From VBDM01 sp035317085 (GTDB lineage: Bacteria; Pseudomonadota; Gammaproteobacteria; Burkholderiales; SG8-39): a stretch of DNA of 9,950 bases. The notes under the pieces were generated by a model. That model saw nothing but the letters and a program-made list of their open reading frames with translations. It made no database searches and was not told where the DNA came from. This document shows positions 1 through 9,950 of the stretch, piece by piece (within the stretch, counting starts at the first letter, position 1; each line of letters starts with the position of its first letter). The DNA is taken from positions 1 through 9,950 of the forward strand of contig DATHHS010000333.1 of the NCBI GenBank assembly GCA_035317085.1, given 5' to 3'. A program made the position numbers and the translations under genes.

Positions 1-95
1 TTCGGGCCGATCAAGGACTACGAATGCTTGTGCGGCAAGTACAAGCGCATGAAATACAAGGGTATTATCTGCGAGAAGTGCGGCGTCGAGGTGAC
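1..95 (+). other. Diverged extra copy of the rpoC zinc-ribbon segment
   Basis: Bases 1-95 align without gaps to 761-855 inside rpoC with 11 mismatches, 9 of them between 49 and 66. At base 96 the similarity stops abruptly and the sequence becomes rpoB. The encoded peptide keeps the four zinc-ligand cysteines (C9, C11, C24, C27 of this frame, equal to C70, C72, C85, C88 of RpoC) but reads KRMKYKGII where the intact gene reads KRLKHRGVI. Bases 41-70 contain 11 G/C of 30, against 18 of 30 in the matching rpoC stretch. The divergence and the lower GC suggest another genome as source rather than a recent local duplication. Confidence 0.85.
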
Positions 96-492
96 CTTGC
101 ACGACGGCCGGACGGGCGACGCCTTCGACCGGCAGGTGACCGTGGGCTTCATGCACATGCTGAAGCTGCACCACCTGGTGGACGACAAAATGCACGCGCG
201 CTCGACGGGGCCCTACAGCCTGGTCACGCAGCAGCCGCTGGGGGGCAAGGCCCAGTTCGGCGGGCAGCGTTTCGGCGAGATGGAGGTGTGGGCGCTCGAA
301 GCTTATGGGGCGGCCTACACGCTGCAGGAGATGCTCACGGTCAAGTCCGACGACATCAACGGCCGCACCAAGGTCTACGAGAACATCGTCAAGGGCGACC
401 ACAAGATCGATGCGGGGATGCCGGAGTCCTTCAACGTTCTGGTGAAGGAAATCCGGTCGCTTGGGATCGACATCGACTTGGAGCGGTTCTGA
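1..492 (+). CDS. rpoB: RNA polymerase beta subunit (RpoB), C-terminal fragment with an RpoC-like 5' end
   Basis: Open from the window edge to a TGA at 490-492 (163 residues visible, start off-window or absent). From about residue 33 onward it reads as the RpoB C-terminus: DGRTGDAFDR, then HLVDDKMHARSTG (D61, D62, K63), SLVTQQPLGGKAQFGGQRFG, EMEVWALEAYGA, MLTVKSDD, and a terminal SFNVLVKEIRSLGIDIDLERF. This is the most conserved end of bacterial beta, which packs against beta' and closes the active-site region. Residues 1-32 are not RpoB: they read FGPIKDYECLCGKYKR...CEKCGVEVT, the beta' zinc ribbon that also appears in the intact rpoC downstream. The join is in frame, with no stop or frameshift. 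rpoC follows after 85 bp, the normal order. The RpoB identity of the 3' part is certain. Whether the fused reading frame exists in a living cell is doubtful. Confidence 0.85.
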   Translation, partial: FGPIKDYECLCGKYKRMKYKGIICEKCGVEVTLHDGRTGDAFDRQVTVGFMHMLKLHHLVDDKMHARSTGPYSLVTQQPLGGKAQFGGQRFGEMEVWALEAYGAAYTLQEMLTVKSDDINGRTKVYENIVKGDHKIDAGMPESFNVLVKEIRSLGIDIDLERF

Positions 493-507
493 ACAAGATT
501 GGACTTT

Positions 508-537
508 CGACACTCGGCGCGGGCGCGCCGAGTGTCG
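508..537. repeat. Perfect 14-bp inverted repeat between rpoB and rpoC
   Basis: The arms CGACACTCGGCGCG (508-521) and CGCGCCGAGTGTCG (524-537) are exact reverse complements separated by GG, so the RNA would form a very stable GC-rich hairpin of about 13 pairs with a GGGC loop. It starts 15 bases after the rpoB stop and ends 40 bases before the rpoC start. No T-run follows on either strand, so it does not look like an intrinsic terminator. An mRNA-stabilising or processing element, or a dispersed palindrome, fits better. The structure is seen directly; the role is inference. Confidence 0.8.
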
Positions 538-566
538 GGTAAAAGTATCGTCAGGGATTCGCGCAC

Positions 567-571
567 AGGAG
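567..571 (+). promoter_or_regulatory. Ribosome binding site of rpoC
   Basis: AGGAG lies six bases before the ATG at 578-580. It fixes the rpoC start at MKALLDLFKQ, the usual betaproteobacterial N-terminus, rather than at the upstream in-frame start at 461, which would overlap rpoB and the inverted repeat. Confidence 0.85.
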
Positions 572-577
572 CAACAC

Positions 578-4786
<4,209 letters not shown>

Positions 4787-4802
4787 AGGTCTGCTGGTGC
4801 AG

Positions 4803-4832
4803 AAAAAAGGCCGCGCAAGCGGCCTTTTTTTT
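4803..4832. terminator. Bidirectional intrinsic terminator between rpoC and the convergent sensor gene
   Basis: Stem GGCCGC (4809-4814), tetraloop GCAA (4815-4818), stem GCGGCC (4819-4824), followed by eight Ts (4825-4832) and preceded by six As (4803-4808). On the plus strand it ends rpoC 16 bases after its stop. On the minus strand the six As become a T-run, so it also ends the GGDEF-EAL gene whose stop is at 4877-4879. Adding the A/T pairs lengthens the stem to 12 bp. Confidence 0.95.
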
Positions 4833-4876
4833 CGATGTGGCCCGCCGGCGGGGGCGCGCATCCGGGACCCGGTGGC

Positions 4877-7800
4877 CTACTGCGGCGATTTGATGCGCTG
4901 GCGCAGCAGCTCGGCGAACTGATCGCTCGGAATGGGCTTGCTGAAAAGGAAGCCCTGCATTTCGTCGCAGGCGTGGTCTTGCAGGAAGGTCTGCTGCTCG
5001 AGGGTCTCGACCCCTTCGGCGATCACCGTCAGGTTGAGGCTCTTGCCCATGGCGATGATCGCCTCGCAGATCGCCCTGTCCTCGGGGTCCTGCGGCAGAT
5101 CGCGGATGAAGGAGCGGTCCACCTTGAGCGTGTCGATCGGAAAGCGCTTGAGGTGCGTGAGCGAGGAGTAACCGACTCCGAAGTCGTCGATGGCGAGCCG
5201 CACGCCCATCTTGTGGATTTCGGCGAGCACTTTCCCCGCCCGCTCGGGGCTCTGGATCACCATGCTCTCGGTCAGCTCGAGCTCGAGCAACGCCGGCTGC
5301 AGCCCCGTGTTATGCAGCACATCGGCGATGTCCTTGACGAGCTCTTCATCGGCAAACTGGCGCGCCGACAGATTGACCGCCATGCACAGGGGCGGCAGGC
5401 CCTCTTGCTGCCAGGCGACGTTCTGCGCGCAGGCGGTGTTCAGCACCCATTTTCCGATCGGCACGATCAGCCCGGTTTCCTCGGCAAGCGGGATGAACTG
5501 CAGGGGCGATACCATGCCGAGCTCGGGGTGCTGCCAGCGCAGCAGCGCCTCGACGCCCGTGATTCTCTTCGTGTGAAGATCGAGCTTGGCCTGGTAGTGG
5601 AGGAAAAACTCGTTGCGTTCCAGGCCCCGGCGCAGGCTCGTCTCCAGCGCCAGCCGCTCGAAGGTGTGGATATTGATCTCCTCCGAGTAGAACTTGTAAT
5701 TGTTCTTGCCGTCCTCCTTGGCGCGGTACATGGCGATGTCCGCGTTTTTCATCAGGGTCTTTTCGTCCTGCGCCTCCGACGGGTACATGCAGACGCCGAT
5801 GCTCGCCGTCACCCGGCATTCCTGGCCCTGCATGAACATCGGCTGGACGAGCGTGGAGAGAATCTTGCGCGCAACGGCCGCGACCTGCTTCGGATCGGCC
5901 ACCTCCTGCACCAGGACCACGAACTCGTCGCCGCCCAGGCGCGCCACCACGTCGCTGGAGCGCACGGTCTGGACCAGACGCGTGCCCATTTCCTGCAGCA
6001 GCTTGTCCCCCGCGTCGTGACCGAGCGTGTCGTTGATGTTCTTGAAGCGGTCCAGGTCGATGAACAGCACCGCGAAATTGCGGTTGTAGCGGCGCGCGTT
6101 CTGTATCGCGATGTTCAACACCTCGCTGAACATCGCCCGGTTCGGCAGCGAGGTCAGCGCGTCGTGATTGGCGAGGAACTGGATGCGCTCCTCGTCCTGC
6201 TTGCGCTCGGAGATGTCCTTGCCGACGCCGCGATAGCCGCGGAAGGTGCCGGGCGGGTCGAACACGGGCTCGCCGCTGATGCTGACCCAGAGTTTCTTGC
6301 CGGTATCGTCGAGCCTGCACAGCTCCATGTCGCGGAACGGCTTGTGCGCCTCGAGCGCCGCGATATGCTCGGCCCACTGGTCCGCGGTCATGTTGATGTA
6401 GTTCTGCTCCCAGCGTTTCTTGCCGATCGATAGAAAGCTTCGCGTGTTGACGCGCGCCGAGCCGGTGCCGCCCATCGAGGTGAAGCGAAACTGATCGTCC
6501 TGCTCCCAGTACATGTCGGAGGAAAGCTCGGTCAGGCTGCGGAAACGCTCCTCGTTTTCGCGCACCACATCTTCGGCCTTCTTCCGCTGTAGGAACTGTC
6601 CCATCTGAGCGCCGATGACGCGCACCGCCTGAAGCAGCCGCGCGTCGGGCTCCCGAATTTTGCGGCTGGTGAAGGAAAGGACTCCCAGGGCCTTGCCGTC
6701 CGACATGACCGGAAACATGAAGGCGCCGCGCATGCCGTGGCCGCTCGCCATGAAGGGGTTGACGACCCGCGGATCAGCGGCAAGGTTGGCGACCCATTGC
6801 GGTTCGCCGGCGCCGGCCTTCCCGACGACCCCGACCCCGGGGACGAACGTCTTATCAATCGAATACTTGATGAAACTGTCCAACTCGGGGTTCGGGACGT
6901 ACCAGCTCTCCGCGTAGCGGAACACGCCCGCCGCGTCGTCCATGCGGAAATACCTGCCGCATTCCCAGCCCAGGGTTTCGCACACCACGCGCATCGCCGC
7001 CTTGAGCGCCTCGGCGACGCCGTCGGTTTCGGCGAGGGCGCGAGTCACCGCGTGCTCGAGCGCCTGCAGCTCCTCTGCGCGCTTGCGCTCGGTGATGTTC
7101 TTGCTGAGACCGCGGTAGCCGATGAACACACCGGAATCGTCGAACACCGGCGCTCCGCTGACGCTGACCCAGAACGTTTCCCCTGCCTCGCTTCTTCTTC
7201 CCAGCTCGATGTCGCGGAAGGGCTGGTGCGCGTTCATGGTCGCCTTGTGAGCCGTCCAGTCCGCCTCCGTCATGTTGAACGACTCCTCATCCCAGCGGTG
7301 CTTGCCGATCAGGCGCAGCGGGAGCGTCTTGTTGCTTCCTGAAAACGTGACGAAACGGTGCTCGCTGTCCTGCGTCCAGTACATGTCCGAAGACAGCTCG
7401 GTCAGGGCGCGGAAGCTCTCCTCGCTTTCGCGCAGTACCTTCTCCGCCTGCTTGCGCTGCACGAACTGGCCGATCTGGCTGCCGATCACGCTGATGGCCT
7501 GCAGCAGCAGGTCTTCCGGTTCGCGCACTTCCCGGCTGTTGAAGGTGAGCACGCCGATCACCTTCCTCTCCGACATCACCGGGAAGACAAAGGCTCCGTG
7601 CATGCCGGTCTCGCGTGCAAGCGTCACCTGGGCCACGCGGCCGTCCTTGGCGATGTCAGCGACCCACACCGGCTGTCCGGTCTGCCACGCCCGGCCGGCG
7701 AGGCCGGCACCCGGCGCGTAGGTCAGTTCGTGCGACCCCGCGATGAAACGTTCTGTTGCATCGCCGGGAACGCTCCAGGCTTCGGCAAAGCGCAGCAATC

Positions 7801-9247
7801 CGGCCTTCTCGTCGACGCGGAAATACCGTCCGCACTCCCAGTCCTCGGTTTCGCACAGGGCGCGGATCGCCGCCTCGAGCGCCGCCGGAGCGCTGTCCGC
7901 CTCGGCGAGGGCGCGGGTCACCGTGTGTTCGAGCTTGCGCAACTGCTCCGCGCGCCTGCGCTCGCCGACGTCGCGCGCAACGGCCACGATGATATTTCCC
8001 TTCGCGGAGGGCACAACACCGCGGGACGATTCGACCACGAACCGCGATCCGTCCTTGCGGCGGAAAAAGACCTCCGCCGCGGTTTCGCCCGGGTCGCCGG
8101 CGATCAAGCGTTCGTAGATGCGGGCCAGTTCTTCGCGCGACAAGGACAGGATGTCCGGCGGGCCCATCGCCAGCAACTCCTCCCGGCTGTAACCCAGCGC
8201 CCGGCATGCCGCGTCGTTGACGTCGACGTAGCGCATGTTTTCGGGATCGACCAGCAGGACCAGGTCCGCCGACACGTCGATGGCGGCGCGGAACCGGCGC
8301 TGCTCTTCTTCCGCGCGCTTGCGTTGCATGAACTGGCCGATCTGGCTGCCGACGTAAGTCATGCATTCGAGCAGCTCCACGTCGGGCTGATGAATCTCCT
8401 GGCTGAAGAATTCCATGACGCCGATGACTTCGGCGCCCACGTTGATCGGAAAGGCGAAGGCGCTGTGCAAGCCGGCCTTTATCGCGTCGGGCGCGCGGCG
8501 AAAGGTCGCTTCCTGGGTGACGTCGCGAATCCACACCGGCTTGCGCTCCGACCAGATACGCCGGTTCAGGCCGCCGGGTTGCGTCGACGGCGATTGCCGC
8601 CGCGTGACCTCGAGAAACGCGTCGATGCCGGCCGAGGTAACGCCCCAGGTCTCGGCGCAGCGGATCGCCTGATCCCGCTCGAGCTCCCAGCGCGAACCGC
8701 AGGCCCACTCCAGAGTCTCGCAGATCACTTGAATGATTTGCGGCGCCGCCTCGGCGAGGCTGTTCGACTCCTCCAGCACGCGTGTCACGGCGTGCTCGAT
8801 TATCAGCCGCAAATCCATCTGCACGCGCTGGCTGATGTCCCTGGCGCTGCCGCGGTAACCCGTGAATCGCTTTTTCTCGTCGAACGTCGGCTGCCCGTTC
8901 GTGTTGATGTAATGCAACTCCCCTTTTTCGTCGAGGCGCTTGAAGACGAAGTCGGTGAAAGGCTGCCTCGCTTCCAGGACGGCCTTGTGCGAGTCCCAGC
9001 TGCCGCCATCGCTGACGGGAACCGTGCCGCGGTCCCAGCGGTAGGTGCCGACGAATTTCTCCGGACCGATCCCGCTGTGCCCCTCGGTGCTGCCCGTGAC
9101 CAGGGTGAAGCGGTAGTCCTCGTCCTGCTCCCAATACCATTCAGAAGAGAGCGCGACGAGGCTCTGGAAGCGCTGCTTCCACTCGCCCTGCGCCTCGTCC
9201 GCGTCGCTCGGCTGCTTGGGGTTTTTCGGAGTTTTTCGGGCGTCCAT
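4877..9247 (-). CDS. Multi-PAS/GAF bifunctional diguanylate cyclase / c-di-GMP phosphodiesterase (GGDEF-EAL)
   Basis: 1456-residue soluble sensor; no signal peptide or membrane segment is visible. Approximate domains: PAS1 22-143, GAF1 148-312, PAS2 317-430, GAF2 439-598, PAS3 610-725, GAF3 730-888, PAS4 900-1015, GGDEF 1021-1185, EAL 1197-1445. The cyclase has DALTSLPNR, DLDRFKNINDTLGHDAGD and an exact GGDEF at 1105-1109. Five residues before it lies RSSD (R1096, D1099), the c-di-GMP inhibitory I-site. The phosphodiesterase has EALLRW (E1233), NLSARQF, ELTES, DDFGVGYSSL, LKVDRSFI, IAEGVET and QGFLFSKP, so every motif normally needed for hydrolysis is there. By family knowledge GGDEF makes c-di-GMP from two GTP and EAL opens it to pGpG; which activity dominates cannot be read from sequence. 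PAS and GAF domains bind small ligands, cofactors or partners, but the ligand is unknown. Start M at 9247 is chosen for TAAGG upstream; an in-frame start at 9412 would add 55 unlikely residues. It is convergent to rpoC and shares its terminator. Confidence 0.95.
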   Translation of the reverse strand: MDARKTPKNPKQPSDADEAQGEWKQRFQSLVALSSEWYWEQDEDYRFTLVTGSTEGHSGIGPEKFVGTYRWDRGTVPVSDGGSWDSHKAVLEARQPFTDFVFKRLDEKGELHYINTNGQPTFDEKKRFTGYRGSARDISQRVQMDLRLIIEHAVTRVLEESNSLAEAAPQIIQVICETLEWACGSRWELERDQAIRCAETWGVTSAGIDAFLEVTRRQSPSTQPGGLNRRIWSERKPVWIRDVTQEATFRRAPDAIKAGLHSAFAFPINVGAEVIGVMEFFSQEIHQPDVELLECMTYVGSQIGQFMQRKRAEEEQRRFRAAIDVSADLVLLVDPENMRYVDVNDAACRALGYSREELLAMGPPDILSLSREELARIYERLIAGDPGETAAEVFFRRKDGSRFVVESSRGVVPSAKGNIIVAVARDVGERRRAEQLRKLEHTVTRALAEADSAPAALEAAIRALCETEDWECGRYFRVDEKAGLLRFAEAWSVPGDATERFIAGSHELTYAPGAGLAGRAWQTGQPVWVADIAKDGRVAQVTLARETGMHGAFVFPVMSERKVIGVLTFNSREVREPEDLLLQAISVIGSQIGQFVQRKQAEKVLRESEESFRALTELSSDMYWTQDSEHRFVTFSGSNKTLPLRLIGKHRWDEESFNMTEADWTAHKATMNAHQPFRDIELGRRSEAGETFWVSVSGAPVFDDSGVFIGYRGLSKNITERKRAEELQALEHAVTRALAETDGVAEALKAAMRVVCETLGWECGRYFRMDDAAGVFRYAESWYVPNPELDSFIKYSIDKTFVPGVGVVGKAGAGEPQWVANLAADPRVVNPFMASGHGMRGAFMFPVMSDGKALGVLSFTSRKIREPDARLLQAVRVIGAQMGQFLQRKKAEDVVRENEERFRSLTELSSDMYWEQDDQFRFTSMGGTGSARVNTRSFLSIGKKRWEQNYINMTADQWAEHIAALEAHKPFRDMELCRLDDTGKKLWVSISGEPVFDPPGTFRGYRGVGKDISERKQDEERIQFLANHDALTSLPNRAMFSEVLNIAIQNARRYNRNFAVLFIDLDRFKNINDTLGHDAGDKLLQEMGTRLVQTVRSSDVVARLGGDEFVVLVQEVADPKQVAAVARKILSTLVQPMFMQGQECRVTASIGVCMYPSEAQDEKTLMKNADIAMYRAKEDGKNNYKFYSEEINIHTFERLALETSLRRGLERNEFFLHYQAKLDLHTKRITGVEALLRWQHPELGMVSPLQFIPLAEETGLIVPIGKWVLNTACAQNVAWQQEGLPPLCMAVNLSARQFADEELVKDIADVLHNTGLQPALLELELTESMVIQSPERAGKVLAEIHKMGVRLAIDDFGVGYSSLTHLKRFPIDTLKVDRSFIRDLPQDPEDRAICEAIIAMGKSLNLTVIAEGVETLEQQTFLQDHACDEMQGFLFSKPIPSDQFAELLRQRIKSPQ
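6188..9184 (-). repeat. Tandem PAS-GAF modules within the sensor gene
   Basis: Three consecutive PAS-GAF units (8300-9184, 7421-8299, 6551-7420) and a fourth PAS (6188-6550) share recognisable blocks. PAS1, PAS3 and PAS4 all carry LSS(E/D)xYWxQD near their start, (P/K)F(T/R)D in the middle and GYRG...(D/N)I(S/T) at their end. All three GAFs have a CETxxW block and finish with (I/V)G(S/A)Q(I/M)GQF(M/V/L)QRK(R/Q/K)AE. GAF2 and GAF3 also share WECGRYFR and GAF(V/M)FPVMS. PAS2 belongs to another PAS subtype (AAIDVSADLVLLVDPENMRY...NDAACRALGYSREEL). The pattern points to internal duplication with later divergence and one swapped or separately acquired PAS. Confidence 0.85.
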
Positions 9248-9253
9248 TACGTA

Positions 9254-9257
9254 CCTT
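9254..9257 (-). promoter_or_regulatory. Ribosome binding site of the GGDEF-EAL gene
   Basis: On the minus strand AAGG sits six bases before the ATG at 9247-9245 (context TTTAAGGTACGTAATG). It is a modest match to the anti-Shine-Dalgarno sequence but is the best-placed one, and it supports the 1456-residue start over the upstream in-frame start at 9412. Confidence 0.6.
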
Positions 9258-9316
9258 AAATGCCGTCGGACAAAGCTCCGGCGCGACAATATTGCGAACC
9301 TACGACGGGCTCGCGG

Positions 9317-9331
9317 TCCAGAGCCTCTGGA
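9317..9331. promoter_or_regulatory. Possible operator: 7-1-7 perfect dyad upstream of the sensor gene
   Basis: TCCAGAGCCTCTGGA is a perfect inverted repeat of 7 bp around one central base, 70-84 bases upstream of the GGDEF-EAL start, where a transcription factor site could lie. No convincing -35/-10 pair or sigma-54 site was found nearby, so its use as an operator is a guess. The symmetry itself is seen directly. Confidence 0.3.
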
Positions 9332-9348
9332 GAGCAACAGAAGAGCGG

Positions 9349-9368
9349 GGCCCAAAAGACGTTGGGCC
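9349..9368. other. Short hairpin in the leader between the oxidoreductase and the sensor gene
   Basis: GGCCCAA (9349-9355) and TTGGGCC (9362-9368) are exact reverse complements around a 6-base loop. It lies 96 bases past the oxidoreductase stop and about 100 bases before the sensor start. The minus-strand sequence after it is pyrimidine-rich (CCGCTCTTCTGTTGCTCTC) but has no real T-run, so it is at best a weak terminator of the oxidoreductase gene. Confidence 0.35.
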
Positions 9369-9463
9369 AGACCTTCCGCTATCCGATGACGAGCATGTGC
9401 TACATCGAGCAATCTGTATGTGCGCTACCAAGCACAAGGCACCGGCTCGACTACCCCCGTGAT

Positions 9464-9950
9464 TCACTTCCGCGCGTGCTGGCGCTCACCGAAGACATCC
9501 GCACGGGCTGCGGGACGCGCGCGCAGGTATTGCGGCGGCATGTGAGGGGTGACGCCCAGCTCGATTGCGGCGTGCCAGGCCCAGCGCGGGTCCCATAGAA
9601 AGCCGCGCGCGAGCGCGACCATGTCACTTCTGCCTTCGGCGACGATTTTCTCGGCTTGTCGCGCTTCGGTGATCAGGCCGATCGCGATCGTGGCAATGCC
9701 CACGTCCGCGCGAATGCGCTCGGCGAACTGCACCTGGTAGCCGGGCGAGACGGGGATGACCTGGTTTTTCACCAGGCCGCCGCTCGAGGCGTCGATCCAG
9801 TCGCAGCCGAGCTTCTTCAGCTCGCGGGCGAAGGCCACGGTTTGCTCGATATCCCAGCCGCCTTCCGCCCAATCGGTACACGAAACGCGAACTCCGATCG
9901 GCTTGTGGTCGGGCCACGCTGCGCGCACCGCGGCAAAGACTTCCAGCGGG
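9464..9950 (-). CDS. NADH:flavin oxidoreductase / Old Yellow Enzyme family (YqjM/XenA-like), C-terminal part
   Basis: Partial gene: 161 codons visible, open to the right window edge, stop TGA at 9466-9464. The visible part reads PLEVFAAVRAAWPDHKPIGVRVS, then WAEGGWDIEQTVAFAREL, LGCDWIDASSGGL, PGYQVQFAERIR, AIGLITEARQAEKIV and SDMVALARGFLWDPRWAWHAAIELG. This is the second half of the TIM barrel of the YqjM/XenA branch of Old Yellow Enzymes. It includes the SSGG and GLIT...ADxVALxR type segments that in this family hold the FMN phosphate. Such enzymes use NAD(P)H to reduce activated C=C bonds of enals, enones, nitro-alkenes or xenobiotics; the natural substrate here is unknown. The N-terminal half with the active-site Cys and the His pair is outside the window. 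After PPQYLRA the protein carries a basic tail of about 17 residues. The GTG at 9928 is not a credible start because the homology continues upstream of it. The sensor gene starts 216 bp downstream, so co-transcription is unlikely. Confidence 0.9.
   Translation of the reverse strand, partial: PLEVFAAVRAAWPDHKPIGVRVSCTDWAEGGWDIEQTVAFARELKKLGCDWIDASSGGLVKNQVIPVSPGYQVQFAERIRADVGIATIAIGLITEARQAEKIVAEGRSDMVALARGFLWDPRWAWHAAIELGVTPHMPPQYLRARPAARADVFGERQHARK

Noticed and set aside
461..577. Upstream start for rpoC adding 39 residues
   Set aside because: It would overlap the rpoB end and translate through the inverted repeat. The AGGAG-placed ATG at 578 gives the family N-terminus.
4841..4872. Short palindromes CCCGCCGGCGGG (4841-4852) and CCGGGACCCGG (4862-4872)
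   Set aside because: Such short GC-only symmetry is expected by chance in this base composition, and the adjacent terminator already explains the gap.
4835..6433. Plus-strand open frame of 532 codons over the EAL/GGDEF coding region
   Set aside because: Antisense shadow of a gene with clear domain homology; no homology of its own, and it begins in the intergenic stretch right after the terminator without a binding site.
7358..9259. Plus-strand open frame of 633 codons over the PAS-GAF region
   Set aside because: Antisense shadow, and its composition follows the repeated sense domains.
9248..9412. Upstream start for the sensor adding 55 residues, including a short LLGPALLLL stretch that might look like a signal or membrane segment
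   Set aside because: The extra residues are Arg-rich without domain similarity, and the ATG at 9247 has a better binding site.
9260..9598. Small plus-strand open frame of 112 codons in the leader
   Set aside because: It runs into the antisense of the flavin oxidoreductase, has no convincing binding site and shows no recognisable family. Kept out for lack of support.

Overview
The window looks like a GC-rich betaproteobacterium, most likely of the Burkholderiales/Rhodocyclales type. This rests on the close agreement of the RpoC N-terminus (MKALLDLFKQ, then ASPEKIRSWSYGEVKKPE) with betaproteobacterial beta' subunits, on the G/C-rich third codon positions, and on the gene content. Species cannot be assigned from the sequence alone.

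Layout, left to right. Bases 1-492 (+) are the 3' end of rpoB, but the first ~95 bases are not rpoB. They are a second, diverged copy of the RpoC zinc-ribbon segment, joined in frame to the RpoB C-terminus. Bases 493-577 form the rpoB-rpoC gap, with a perfect 14-bp inverted repeat and a clear ribosome binding site. Bases 578-4786 (+) are a complete rpoC of 1402 residues with all catalytic and zinc-binding residues. Bases 4803-4832 are a strong terminator that works in both directions. Bases 4877-9247 (-) encode one large cytoplasmic sensor of 1456 residues, arranged PAS-GAF-PAS-GAF-PAS-GAF-PAS-GGDEF-EAL, with both c-di-GMP synthesis and hydrolysis motifs intact. Bases 9248-9463 are a short leader with two inverted repeats. 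Bases 9464-9950 (-) are the C-terminal part of an Old Yellow Enzyme-type NAD(P)H:flavin oxidoreductase that runs off the right edge.

How the genes relate. rpoB and rpoC are the end of the beta-operon and encode the two large RNA polymerase subunits. The c-di-GMP sensor and the flavin oxidoreductase lie on the opposite strand, convergent to rpoC, and are separated from each other by 216 bp. Nothing shows that they form one operon or act in one pathway.

The most notable points are (i) the RpoC/RpoB chimeric left end, most simply a metagenomic assembly chimera or the scar of a rearrangement; (ii) the absence of the usual rpsL-rpsG-fusA-tuf cluster right after rpoC; and (iii) the multiply duplicated PAS-GAF input region of the c-di-GMP enzyme. 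I see no evidence of a mobile element, CRISPR array, defence island, RNA gene or wholly new system in this window.
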